Below, in pieces: positions 42,816 to 51,044 of a stretch of DNA of 64,000 nucleotides. Source of the stretch: Drouetiella hepatica Uher 2000/2452 (GTDB taxonomy: Bacteria; Cyanobacteriota; Cyanobacteriia; Elainellales; Elainellaceae); assembly GCA_019359505.1 (NCBI GenBank), contig JAHHHD010000021.1, positions 1-64,000 of the forward strand, read 5' to 3'. Both the position numbers and the translations under genes were made by a program. Under the pieces are notes generated by a model. It saw nothing but the letters and a program-made list of their open reading frames with translations, was not told the origin of the DNA and did no database searches. The number at the start of each line of letters is the position of its first letter. The first letter of the stretch is position 1.

Positions 42816-43064
42816 TTAGCGGTAGTCAGGTTCGGGCTGAGGTAGAGGTACCTCAAAATTTGACTGATCGTAGAGGAAGCGGGTAACTTCTTCTTCTAGC
42901 CTATGGATCAAGTAAGGCTCGATCGCATTAGAATGCCGGAGTGCAGACATATAGCCATCAATGTAGTGCCGGAGTTCATCAAAACGATACCCGCGACTCC
43001 ATTGCTCCACTAGAGCGTCCGTTACCCTTTGGTAATAACGGATAGTTTGGGCATCTTGCAACAT
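42816..43064 (-). CDS. DUF6761-like small cyanobacterial protein
   Basis: An 82-aa soluble, mostly helical protein (DAQTIRYYQRVTDALVEQW, DELRHYIDGYMSALRHS, RLEEEVTRFLYDQSNF). Its composition and the motif SNAIEPYLIHRLEEE fit a small conserved cyanobacterial family that I believe is DUF6761. Function unknown. It is divergent from the response-regulator gene and faces grxD across a terminator. I am fairly sure it is real because of its family-like sequence; the DUF number is from memory. Confidence 0.75.
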   Translation of the reverse strand: MLQDAQTIRYYQRVTDALVEQWSRGYRFDELRHYIDGYMSALRHSNAIEPYLIHRLEEEVTRFLYDQSNFEVPLPQPEPDYR

Positions 43065-43368
43065 AGATGATTTCCTAAGAATTCGCCTTTGAAGTTGCTA
43101 CAGCATCCTGAACCAAAGATTGGGCAGTCAGTCACTATAGCTTGTCCTTCAATTATAACTTCAAATTATTAGGGGGTTTACTCATCCTTAAGGAGTCTCT
43201 TAATGTACGTTATCTTTTGGGCGTAATTCTGGATGCATTTCTGGGCATTTGTAGCGCGATCGTCCAATTTTGGTGTTGACGCAACAAGTGGGGTTCAAGT
43301 AACAGGAGTTACAAAAGCCTGACAAATGCTCTGTTAGGGTGTTGATATCAAAAACTGAACGCGAAGCC

Positions 43369-44142
43369 GTGATCTCTGTCTGCATCCAAATTGTTGAGGG
43401 TAATCCCCATTTGCGATCGCTGCTAGGTTGGCACCTACAGCAGGTTGGTCATTGGGTTCATCAGTCGGTCGATCTTCTGCAAGCGCGTGAGATTTTTCTG
43501 GCTCGGCAGCCCAGCCTAGTGATTTTAGACTCTGAGCTGCCGGAAGGCAACGGACTAGAGTTCTGCTACTGGCTGCAACAGCAGCGTCAGGTGATGATTT
43601 TGATGCTGTCGTCACGCAGCACTGAGTCGGACATTGTAGCCGGGTTGCGGGCGGGTGCGGATGATTATTTGACAAAGCCTTTTGGGATGCAGGAATTTCT
43701 GGCGAGGGTAGAAGCCCTAGCAAGACGCAATCGATCGATCGTCGCTCCAGCCTCGCTAGATTATGGTGACCTCAAGATTGACTTAGTTCAGCGCCGGGTG
43801 CGTCTGAAGGAAACCTACATTGACCTGACTCCGCAAGAATTTAGCTTGCTCTATGTGCTAGCCCAGTCGGGAGGTGTTCCTCTTAACCGCACGGAGCTTT
43901 TGCGTCGGGCTTGGCCCGATGCGATCGACAATCACCGCACGGTAGATACCCACGTTCTTTCGCTCCGAAAAAAAATTGAGGTCGATCCGCGTCAGCCCAG
44001 CCTGATTCAGACCGTACGCAATGTGGGCTATCGCTTCAATATTGAGGTCGTGAATGTGAAGCCATCTGCCACCGATTATGCTAACCAAAAGCTCAATATC
44101 AGGAAGCCGCTTCGCCCTTTCTCTCAGGTGGCAGAGAGTTAG
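43369..44142 (+). CDS. OmpR/PhoB-family response regulator with an altered acidic pocket
   Basis: A two-domain transcription factor. The receiver has its phospho-acceptor Asp in LVILDSELPEGNGLE, Thr/Ser region MLSSRSTESD and Lys in DYLTKPFGMQEF. Its N-terminal acidic pair, normally two adjacent Asp or Glu residues, reads VEGNPH here, so one acid is replaced by Gly. The C-terminal winged helix is typical (YIDLTPQEFSLLYVLAQSG, VDTHVLSLRKKI, IQTVRNVGYRF). GTG 43369 is chosen because the upstream TTG at 43339 adds a leader without family features. No histidine kinase lies next to it. Which genes it controls is unknown. Confidence 0.87.
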   Translation: MISVCIQIVEGNPHLRSLLGWHLQQVGHWVHQSVDLLQAREIFLARQPSLVILDSELPEGNGLEFCYWLQQQRQVMILMLSSRSTESDIVAGLRAGADDYLTKPFGMQEFLARVEALARRNRSIVAPASLDYGDLKIDLVQRRVRLKETYIDLTPQEFSLLYVLAQSGGVPLNRTELLRRAWPDAIDNHRTVDTHVLSLRKKIEVDPRQPSLIQTVRNVGYRFNIEVVNVKPSATDYANQKLNIRKPLRPFSQVAES

Positions 44143-44160
44143 CGATAGTTTTTCAAATGT

Positions 44161-44213
44161 GTTGTTGATTTTTTGAAAGGGGCGCGGAGCGCCCCTTTCA
44201 AAAAATCAACAAC
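44161..44213. terminator. Perfect 25-bp palindrome between convergent genes
   Basis: Arms GTTGTTGATTTTTTGAAAGG... with a GGA loop, 18 bp after the response-regulator stop. Poly-T or poly-A tracts in both arms suit a bidirectional terminator. Confidence 0.6.
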
Positions 44214-44245
44214 ATGTCTAGAACATCACCAAAGTTAGCCATACC

Positions 44246-44376
44246 CAGTAGGTCGCAAATTAGGGTTTTGTGGCGCGCGAAGCGCGCCACAAAACCCCAG
44301 AAGCTGGATTTCAAAGGCGCTCTGCGCCTTTGAAATCCAGCTTCTGGGGAAAATAGGAAGACTTGCGATCTACTGA
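44246..44376. repeat. Double-hairpin repeat (family D), copy 2
   Basis: The ends CAGTAGGTCGCAA and TTGCGATCTACTGA match copy 1. Inside are two hairpins, TTAGGGTTTTGTGGCGCGC and GAAGCTGGATTTCAAAGGCG, with their complements. Its right end overlaps the end of the ABC ATPase gene, whose TAG stop lies inside the terminal repeat. Confidence 0.75.
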
Positions 44377-45479
44377 TACCGCAAGTTATTTTGGGTTGCT
44401 GGATCGAAGACAACTAGATGATCAAGGTTTAAATAAAGCGGTAAACGATCGCCCACCTTTAGCCGCATCTCTGGTGCAACTTGAACGTTGACTTGAATAG
44501 CTTGGGATTCTGGCATAGCCAGACGAGTACGAACTAAGGTTTCTCGCCCCAGAGGCTCTATGACCGTAATTTCTGCGAGAAGAGACCAAGGGCGATCGCC
44601 AGCAATTTCGATATGCTCCGGACGAATCCCTAAATTCAAGCGCTGACCTGAAGTGAGGTGCGATCGCAGCCATTCAGGACAAGGAATCATAGATTCTGCC
44701 TGTTCTAGAAGATGACCCGTCAGACAAAAAGATAACCCGTTATAGGTAACTGGCAAAATATTCATGGGCGGATTTCCCAAAAATGTTGCCACCATTTGAT
44801 TTGTCGGTTGGGCATACATAGTTTGCGGATCGGCAATCTGCTGAATTCTGCCCTGATTTAGCACCACGATGCGATCGGCAAGGGTCATTGCCTCAACCTG
44901 ATCGTGGGTGACGTAAAGCGTGGTGATGCCAAACTGCTGATGAAGCTGCTTCAGCTCAGCGCGGGTGTCATCTCGCAGTTGGGCATCCAGGTTGGACAGA
45001 GGTTCATCCAGCAGAAAAACTTGGGGCTGTCGGGCGATCGCTCGTCCTAGCGCTACTCGCTGCTGTTGTCCGCCAGACAGCTGGCGAGGCTTGCGATCGA
45101 GCAGATGGGCAATGTTGAGAGATTGGGCAACCGTTTCTACGCGCGTCTGAATGACCTTGGGTTCAGCCTGACGCATCCTCAAGCCAAATGCCAAATTTTC
45201 GGCAACCGTCATGTGCGGATAGAGCGCATAGTTTTGGAAAACCATCGCCACGTCTCGCTGACGAGCTGGAACTTGGTTCACTCGACGATCGCCAATGTAC
45301 AAATTCCCAGAAGTGGCGCTGTCTAGTCCAGCGATCGTCCTCAGGATAGTGGATTTGCCGCAGCCCGACGGCCCCACCAATACCCAAAACTCTCCGTCAG
45401 GTACTTCAAAGGTGATATGGGCGATCGCCGTTGTGGTGCCAAACCGCCGGGAAATATCTTCCAGATAGACTCTTGCCAC
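44370..45479 (-). CDS. ABC transporter ATP-binding protein, MalK/UgpC type
   Basis: The ATPase of a carbohydrate-type (CUT1) importer. Walker A GPSGCGKSTILRTIAGL, signature LSGGQQQRVALGRAIARQP, Walker B VFLLDEPLSNLD and His switch YVTHDQVEAMTLAD are intact. The C-terminal third is the OB/TOBE regulatory part (LNLGIRPEHIEIAGDRPWSL). No permease or binding protein is nearby, so it may serve several importers, as MalK-type ATPases do. The stop codon comes from the terminal repeat of the family D element, so the natural C-terminus may have been altered. Confidence 0.9.
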   Translation of the reverse strand: MARVYLEDISRRFGTTTAIAHITFEVPDGEFWVLVGPSGCGKSTILRTIAGLDSATSGNLYIGDRRVNQVPARQRDVAMVFQNYALYPHMTVAENLAFGLRMRQAEPKVIQTRVETVAQSLNIAHLLDRKPRQLSGGQQQRVALGRAIARQPQVFLLDEPLSNLDAQLRDDTRAELKQLHQQFGITTLYVTHDQVEAMTLADRIVVLNQGRIQQIADPQTMYAQPTNQMVATFLGNPPMNILPVTYNGLSFCLTGHLLEQAESMIPCPEWLRSHLTSGQRLNLGIRPEHIEIAGDRPWSLLAEITVIEPLGRETLVRTRLAMPESQAIQVNVQVAPEMRLKVGDRLPLYLNLDHLVVFDPATQNNLRYQ

Positions 45480-45558
45480 GGCTGCTGTCTTAATTCATTA
45501 GTATCATCTTAAAGGCTGCTCTTGGAGACGAGCTAATATCAGGCTACTTTCTGTCAAG

Positions 45559-45885
45559 CTACATCTTTGCCAGTGATGCAACCTTGGAGAGTTTCCCTTT
45601 CTCCAACCCCTCCAGATCGCTGAGGTGCAGCCATCCCTCTTTGACTAATCCAGCAAAGACAAAGAGCAGACCCGAATATTCGTAGTCGTACTTTCCCTCT
45701 ACTTCATGTCTTCTGGCACTCAAGAAGTCGTGTAGTCGCCAGAGATCGCCCAATTCCACTAGCGAACTTGCTTCTGCTCGAACTTGCTGAATCAAAGCCT
45801 CAATCTCTCGCATATAGGCTTGATCAAAGGCAGTCTTGGCTATATTTTTTTCTACTTCAGTCCACTCAGCTTCACTCACTTGCAT
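45559..45885 (-). CDS. frp: Fluorescence recovery protein (FRP)
   Basis: FRP binds photoactivated orange carotenoid protein, speeds its return to the inactive form and detaches it from phycobilisomes. The 108-aa length and the hallmark helix GDLWRLHDFLSARRHEVEG are present. Trp49, His52, Asp53 and Arg59 correspond to residues known to matter in Synechocystis FRP. The second helix (LLFVFAGLVKEGWLHLSDL) matches too. It lies 154 bp downstream of ocp on the same strand, the arrangement seen in FRP-containing cyanobacteria. Confidence 0.92.
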   Translation of the reverse strand: MQVSEAEWTEVEKNIAKTAFDQAYMREIEALIQQVRAEASSLVELGDLWRLHDFLSARRHEVEGKYDYEYSGLLFVFAGLVKEGWLHLSDLEGLEKGKLSKVASLAKM

Positions 45886-46039
45886 GACTCAATCTAAGAC
45901 TTGTATTAGTAATGAATTGGGTTAATATTATTGCGTTTTCTGAGGGGGCGATCGCCCTAGATTAAAAGAGCGCTCGCCCCGGTCGTGATTCGATTGCCCT
46001 AGGCTGCTTATAACAAACCTAGCCCTGGCGAACTCAGCT

Positions 46040-46999
46040 TTAGCGAACCAGATTCAAAAGCTCTTTAGGGGAAGCCAACAGGTCAATAGCGACGAAAAAG
46101 ATTTTGCCTTCGGGGTTGATCAAAAACCGCCAAGCCATATTCATACCCACGGCTGCGCCAAACCAGGGGGTCTGAACCTTACCCGTGACCTTGACCTGCG
46201 TGTAGCCATCGTCGGCAGGTTCAGCCACACCGCGCTCAGGAATCAAGTTGAGATTCTGGCACTCTTCCCGGAAGAATCGCATGATTGCCTCTTTGCCGAT
46301 GATCGGTCTTTTGAAGGGAGGCTGTAAAGCACCGTCTTCAACAAAAAGTTTAATCAACTCATCAAAGTCATTGGCATTCAGGTTGTTCATGTAGCTCAGC
46401 ACCGTTGGGTTGTCGATGCCCTCAATGGTGACTTGAGTACGCTGAGACATCTCTTTGGGCACGACCACAGGTTCAGCGATTGTGGTGTAGCCGCCTAACT
46501 TAGCAGTATCAAACCCCATGTCCACCACAGAGTTCCGCAACACGGTAATTTGCTGACCTTGATCGAGTGTTTTAAGAGTTTCCAATACGGCGTTGGCGTT
46601 GGCTGAAAGCTTGTAGCCTGTGGGAATAGGCGCAACGATGCCTTGCTCCATCCATTCTCCTAGCTGATTCCAGAAACCTAGCTTGATGTTGGGCGACCAG
46701 GTAGCATAGGTGCGGCAAATGGGCGTATCTGCATGATTTGCTAGATCGCACATTACCTGAGTTTGCTCTTCGAAAGACATTTTCTTGACTTGATTCAGCG
46801 TTTCTTCAGCAAACTGCATATTGGCTGCGCCCGGAGCGGCAACCGTGATGGTTTTGCCCATTTCCAAGAAAGCGAACCATGTCCATGCCAGCTGATCTTC
46901 AGCACTGAGCTGATTGAAACGCGCAGTTAAAGCCGGAACAGCATCAGCAGACAGGGTGCTGGGGAAAATACCGCGTGCGGAATCGATCGTGATTGCCAT
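46040..46999 (-). CDS. ocp: Orange carotenoid protein
   Basis: A blue-light photoreceptor and quencher that binds a ketocarotenoid and dissipates excess energy from phycobilisomes. The 319-aa chain has the N-terminal effector domain (ARGIFPSTLSADAVPAL to about 165) and the C-terminal NTF2-like sensor (ANDFDELIKLFVEDGALQPP, GKVQTPWFGAAVGMNMAWRF). Key residues line up: Trp41, Trp110 and Arg155 are conserved, Tyr203 and Trp290 hold the carotenoid ketone, and position 44 is Phe instead of Tyr. Presence of frp next door points to the OCP1 clade. The long upstream region (47000-47534) probably holds its promoter. Confidence 0.97.
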   Translation of the reverse strand: MAITIDSARGIFPSTLSADAVPALTARFNQLSAEDQLAWTWFAFLEMGKTITVAAPGAANMQFAEETLNQVKKMSFEEQTQVMCDLANHADTPICRTYATWSPNIKLGFWNQLGEWMEQGIVAPIPTGYKLSANANAVLETLKTLDQGQQITVLRNSVVDMGFDTAKLGGYTTIAEPVVVPKEMSQRTQVTIEGIDNPTVLSYMNNLNANDFDELIKLFVEDGALQPPFKRPIIGKEAIMRFFREECQNLNLIPERGVAEPADDGYTQVKVTGKVQTPWFGAAVGMNMAWRFLINPEGKIFFVAIDLLASPKELLNLVR

Positions 47000-47534
47000 A
47001 TAAAAAGTTACCTCACTAAGTTTATAACTAGCTCAAGGCGAAGCAAGATAATCTGGGGATACAAAACTGCCCCGGTCACTAAATTATCACGAAGTGTTGC
47101 AAAGATTAGAAAATATTTATGTTCGTCTCAGAAACAGAGTTCTCTCGGCAGATGCTAAGCCTAAAGAATCTACCTCACGCTGAGAAAGATTAAACCTGAA
47201 ATGCCTATTAGCTGGTCGTCTCAGCCCTCTCAAAATAATTTTCACTAAAGTTTCATTACCTAATCCCTCTCTTAAGAAACACTTTTAGAGGTGAGGGTCG
47301 AGGGACTGCGTCAAGAGAGACTAGACTGTTTTCTTGAGAGCTAGTTACAGAACAGATATTTTTTGAGAGCTGCACGAAGGGCAGCTCTCAAAAAATATCT
47401 GTTCTGTTTAGAATTTTAAGCGGTACAACCACTGCAATGGCTCGACTGCTGCCGACACTTCAGAGTTCGTGTTCGATCGCTTCATTGAGGAGCAAACGCC
47501 TCCTGACGGCGGATTCTCCATACGGGTTTCAAAA
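47000..47534. other. Upstream region of ocp with a perfect palindrome
   Basis: No gene seen. It contains a palindrome at 47347-47407 with perfect 27-bp arms (ACAGAACAGATATTTTTTGA...) around a 7-nt loop. The part next to ocp is AT-rich and likely regulatory; a specific factor site could not be identified. Confidence 0.5.
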
Positions 47535-47618
47535 TGGGGGCGGTGGGACTTGAACCCACACGACTTATAAGGTCAACGGATTTTAAGTCCGCAGCGTCTA
47601 CCATTCCGCCACGCCCCC
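47535..47618 (-). tRNA. tRNA-Leu (anticodon UAA), without intron
   Basis: Read on the minus strand it folds as an 84-nt class II tRNA. The acceptor stem is GGGGGCG / CGCCCCC, D-arm GGCGGAATGGTAGACGC, anticodon stem-loop GCGGACTTAAAATCCGT with UAA, a long variable arm, and T-arm GGGTTCAAGTCCC. CCA is not encoded. Many cyanobacteria carry a group I intron in this tRNA's anticodon loop; here the loop CTTAAAA is uninterrupted. Confidence 0.95.
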
Positions 47619-47868
47619 GTGACTAAGTTGAAACTGAGTTAAAACCTGCAAATCATTACAAACAGATAAAAACATTGCAGACATCACATTATATCTGCAT
47701 ATGTTCCCTTACAGCCTTAAAGCTTATACTGCATCACTCCTTCACTGAAGTATAAAGATTAGAGCCAGCGTCATGCCCACAAACCAGACTCTATCTTTAA
47801 CTCGCCCCTTCGTTGACTCAATATGGCCGTAACAGACCATGCCCATAACAGACCGAATTGTGCGTAGC

Positions 47869-48408
47869 TTAGAATCTTACGCCCAACCCACCTTGAACTG
47901 AAGCAGCTGTGCCCCCACCATCTTTGTAAGCGTCAAAAGCAATGATGGCATTTCCAAACAGCACGAGGTTGCTGTAGGGAAAGTTGTAGTCAATGCCGGG
48001 TTGAACGACGAAGGCAGTTTGATTGCCCAGCGGTGAAGCGCTGTCGCTGTCCCCTCCTTGAAAGGCAACCCCTGCGCCAATGTAGGCATCGGTCTGCCAA
48101 TTGAGCGGCACATCATAGGAAACAGTAGGAACGATCGCCGTTCTGTCGCTAATTAATGCCTGAGCGCGAATCGACAGCGGCACCTCTAGCAAACGATAGC
48201 GCACAGCCACGACACCACCCGCATTAGTACCTTCGTCGTTTGGGCCACTGGTCAAACCTGCGGAACCGCCTACGCCAATGTAGCTACCGTAGGCAGCTTG
48301 AGCAAAGGCTGAAGGTGCAGCCGCTAAACCACCCAAGAGAGAAAACCCACAAAGGGCGATCGCCCTTAAGCCCAAGCTCACAGACTTTTGATATCTGGGG
48401 CTATTCAT
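47869..48408 (-). CDS. Exported outer-membrane beta-barrel-like protein
   Basis: A 179-aa protein with an N-terminal signal (ALCGFSLLGGLAAAPSAFA, cleavage after FAQA). The mature part alternates hydrophobic and polar residues in short strands (YGSYIGVGGSAGLTSG, NAGGVVAVRYRLLEVPLSI, TAFVVQPGIDYNFPYSNL) and ends with Phe (GGLGVRF), the usual outer-membrane insertion signature. That suggests a small eight-stranded barrel in the outer membrane. The family is not named. It lies about 250 bp from the tRNA gene, with no other gene between. Confidence 0.75.
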   Translation of the reverse strand: MNSPRYQKSVSLGLRAIALCGFSLLGGLAAAPSAFAQAAYGSYIGVGGSAGLTSGPNDEGTNAGGVVAVRYRLLEVPLSIRAQALISDRTAIVPTVSYDVPLNWQTDAYIGAGVAFQGGDSDSASPLGNQTAFVVQPGIDYNFPYSNLVLFGNAIIAFDAYKDGGGTAASVQGGLGVRF

Positions 48409-48665
48409 TACAGAAACTCCTCAAAGATTACAGAATGAAACTCAATAATCTCCAAACGATAGCTTAATCGCCAGCAAAATTCCACTGACAACAGTAATCT
48501 GATGTTAATAATTCAGCGCTAATTGCGATGATGATTTTAGGAGTGCAATTAGATAACGCTGATAAACCTAGTGGCGATTGGGGCACTCTGAGATAAAAGG
48601 AAGTATGCCTTTAAGATAAAAGCTGCCTGATGACTATAGATTTCCACCTCTTTCACCTGCCTGTC

Positions 48666-49250
48666 ATGCTGAAACTGTTTCGACTTGCTTTACTTTTGCC
48701 AAGCCTATTTTTGCCAAGCTTAATCTTGCCTTTGATCAGTAGCAGTATTGCACCAGCGATCGCCCAAGAGCGACAGGGTTGCTATATGGTCAATGCCACG
48801 GGTCGTTTAATTGATCTGTCAGAGATTTGCCCCTCAGCCGTTCAAGCTCAAGCAAGTCCGCCACAGCTCGGAACAGGAGATATTCAAGTCACGTTGCGGT
48901 GGGCAACAACAGATGATTTAGATGTGGCAGTTACCGATCCTAGCGGAGATACTGTCACCTTCGCTAATCCTAATATTGCTTCTAGAGGGCAGCTCGATTT
49001 AGATGCCAACGCCAACTGCGTTAATCCGATTCAGGCTCCGATCGAAAACATCTTTTGGCCTCCCTCTCTGGCTCCTCAGGGCGATTATTCAATTACGGTA
49101 AATCTTTATGCTCGCTGCCAAGGAGCAGCTCCTGTTTCTTTTACCATAACCCTACTGGTTCAAGGCACGACTCAGACCTTAAACGGCACGGTTGATGAGC
49201 AAAATCCTGTTGCAACCTTTCCCTTTTCTCTACCTCAACGACAGCCTTAG
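48666..49250 (+). CDS. Exported protein with a DUF2135-like beta domain
   Basis: ATG 48666 (MLKLFRLALLLPSLF) opens a long signal peptide ending about APAIAQE; ATG 48630 upstream is less likely. The mature part resembles DUF2135/YfaP-type beta-sandwich modules: VTLRWATTDDLDVAVTDPSG, ENIFWPPSLAPQGDYSITVN and FTITLLVQGTTQTLNG. The DLDVAVTDPSGD strand is the clearest signature. Such domains occur on secreted or surface proteins; the function is not known. It stands on the plus strand, followed by the small frame at 49271. Confidence 0.75.
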   Translation: MLKLFRLALLLPSLFLPSLILPLISSSIAPAIAQERQGCYMVNATGRLIDLSEICPSAVQAQASPPQLGTGDIQVTLRWATTDDLDVAVTDPSGDTVTFANPNIASRGQLDLDANANCVNPIQAPIENIFWPPSLAPQGDYSITVNLYARCQGAAPVSFTITLLVQGTTQTLNGTVDEQNPVATFPFSLPQRQP

Positions 49251-49270
49251 TAGTCATCTCAGGAGCCATA

Positions 49271-49444
49271 TTGTTGATTTTCAAGGATGAACCCTTAAAA
49301 ATTGAACTATCCTTAGAAGCAGGAACATCTTTTGCAGCAGCTGATAGCTTAATTGAGTGTTTGAGCAGTCTGTTTTTAGAGCGATTGGCAAATCTCAGCT
49401 ACAAAGTTTTGCATCTTGATAAAGACCCATTGAAATCTAGTTGA
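49271..49444 (+). CDS. Possible 57-aa protein with a TTG start
   Basis: Too short to be obvious, but supported by context. AGGAG (49261-49265) sits 5 nt before TTG 49271, and the reading frame has no odd composition. The product (LIFKDEPLKIELSLEAGTSF, AAADSLIECLSSLFLERLA, then SYKVLHLDKDPLKSS) could form one strand and two helices. It lies between two plus-strand genes and could join their transcription unit. No family is recognised. It could also be chance coding potential. Confidence 0.4.
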   Translation: MLIFKDEPLKIELSLEAGTSFAAADSLIECLSSLFLERLANLSYKVLHLDKDPLKSS

Positions 49445-49467
49445 AAATCAGTTTTTGGAGAAGGAGA

Positions 49468-50325
49468 ATGCGCCAAGTTTCACGTCAAGTTTCATGGATT
49501 GCCCTGACCATGGGTTTGGCTTTGGTCGCCACAGGATGCGGTGGGGACGGCAGCACAACCGCCACAAGCCCTACCACTACTGCATCATCACCTGTTCCGG
49601 TGGCTTCTCCAACGATCGCCGCCTCTCCCTCTCCAGGACAGCCAGGTAATCCCGCCTTCACAAATCCCACGGTTAGCCCGCAGAATGTCGCACCTAGAGG
49701 CATTTTGCCACCCGATCTAATCAGCTCCACAGATCCCAATCAGCGAGTGCGGCAGGTGCAGAGCAGCCGCTCTGACCCCTTTGCCCTACTGCCAACTTCA
49801 CCCACAGTAAGGCTCCCGCCGCCCCTACCTACGGTTGCTGTAGCGCCACCGAGTGGAGCAGCAGCTAATCCTTTCCCTACCGTAAGACAGACTAGCCCAA
49901 ATCGCACTACTTCATCAGGTGGGTCAGGCGGGTCTTCGGCGGTTTCTAGGCAGAGCGGTGGCTCTAGCGGATCAGGCGCGTTAGCTCCTATTCCTACGTT
50001 GGTGCCTCGTGCGACTCCTATTTTGCCTCCTGCGCCACAGCCTGACCTTGCTAGAGCGGTCATGGTGACAGGCGTTGTACAAGTGGGCGAAACTTTGTAT
50101 GCGATTGTCAATGCCCCCAACGAACCCAGCAGTCGCTATGTGCAGGCAGGTCAGCGCTTGTCTAATGGACAGATCCTGGTAAGACGAATCGATGCCAATG
50201 GAGCAGAGCCTCAGGTTGTGTTTGAGCAGTTTGGGATTGAGGTGGTCAGAGCCGTGGGCGAAGGTGGTGCCCCAACCAGCTCGACTCCAGCGGCTTCGGT
50301 GCCGACAGCTGCTACCCGTGGCTAG
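49468..50325 (+). CDS. Proline/serine-rich lipoprotein of unknown function
   Basis: ATG 49468, preceded at close range by GGAGAAGGAG, begins a lipoprotein signal (WIALTMGLALVATGCGG) with a lipobox Cys. From there to about residue 200 the chain is low-complexity (Pro, Ser, Thr, Ala, Gly), for example RTTSSGGSGGSSAV, probably an extended linker in the periplasm. A folded C-terminal domain follows (AVMVTGVVQVGETLYAIVNA, SRYVQAGQRLSNGQILVRRI), like a small secretin/pilotin-type beta domain. The exact family is not recognised. It lies between the DUF2135-like gene and psaE. Confidence 0.75.
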   Translation: MRQVSRQVSWIALTMGLALVATGCGGDGSTTATSPTTTASSPVPVASPTIAASPSPGQPGNPAFTNPTVSPQNVAPRGILPPDLISSTDPNQRVRQVQSSRSDPFALLPTSPTVRLPPPLPTVAVAPPSGAAANPFPTVRQTSPNRTTSSGGSGGSSAVSRQSGGSSGSGALAPIPTLVPRATPILPPAPQPDLARAVMVTGVVQVGETLYAIVNAPNEPSSRYVQAGQRLSNGQILVRRIDANGAEPQVVFEQFGIEVVRAVGEGGAPTSSTPAASVPTAATRG

Positions 50326-50593
50326 ATCTCGCGCGATCGGCAGCAATAAAACTTAAAGCGCTAAATCAACCGATCGCCCCGCTAGGGTAGTACGCTGAGA
50401 AGCGATCATAGTTCTGATCACAGTTCTAAAGCATCCTATTGCAGCCTGCGTAGCGACTTTGGATGGCGAATCCAGAGCTTTGGATTGAGGCAACATATCA
50501 GTCTGAGAATCTAGATCTGAAATCTAAAATTGCTCAAGCCGGGTCGCAACAGGGCTGGATTTATAAAATCAGTATCCCTGAAGGAAAATACTC

Positions 50594-50950
50594 ATGGTTC
50601 AACGCGGTTCTAAAGTCCGAATTCTCCGGAAGGAATCCTATTGGTTTCAAGACGTAGGAACAGTCGCCTCTGTTGATCAAAGCGGCATCAAATATCCCGT
50701 GATTGTGCGTTTTGATAAGGTGAACTACGCAGGTGTAAACGCCAACAACTTCTCTATGGCTGAAGTCGTAGAAGTCGCTCCTCCGACTAAGAAGTCTGCG
50801 GCTTCTACAGCAGCTCCAGGCGGCAAGCAAACCACTGTTCAGGAAAGCACTCGCCAGACGGGACAGGGTTCAGCTCAAAAAACTGCCGAGTCTCCCGGCG
50901 GAAGCCCCACCTCTCAAGGCGACCCCAACCAAGGAACCGAAGCTCGTTAG
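50594..50950 (+). CDS. psaE: Photosystem I subunit IV (PsaE) with a long C-terminal tail
   Basis: A stromal-side photosystem I subunit involved in ferredoxin docking and cyclic electron flow. The SH3-like core is typical ([49 protein letters not shown]) and fills about residues 1-62. The protein then carries a roughly 55-residue low-complexity tail ([31 protein letters not shown]) not present in the usual 70-75-residue PsaE. The start ATG 50594 is standard. Other photosystem genes are 5-7 kb away. Confidence 0.95.
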   Translation: MVQRGSKVRILRKESYWFQDVGTVASVDQSGIKYPVIVRFDKVNYAGVNANNFSMAEVVEVAPPTKKSAASTAAPGGKQTTVQESTRQTGQGSAQKTAESPGGSPTSQGDPNQGTEAR

Positions 50951-51044
50951 AATAGATGTCTTAAATAAGTAATTTATGCTTTGTGCTGGGTGAACGCTCA
51001 TCACAAAACATAAATTGCAAGTTTAGAACATTATTTCTAAAATT

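Noticed and set aside
50463-50657. Open frame of 64 codons overlapping psaE
   Set aside because: It overlaps the psaE start in another frame and has no family signature.
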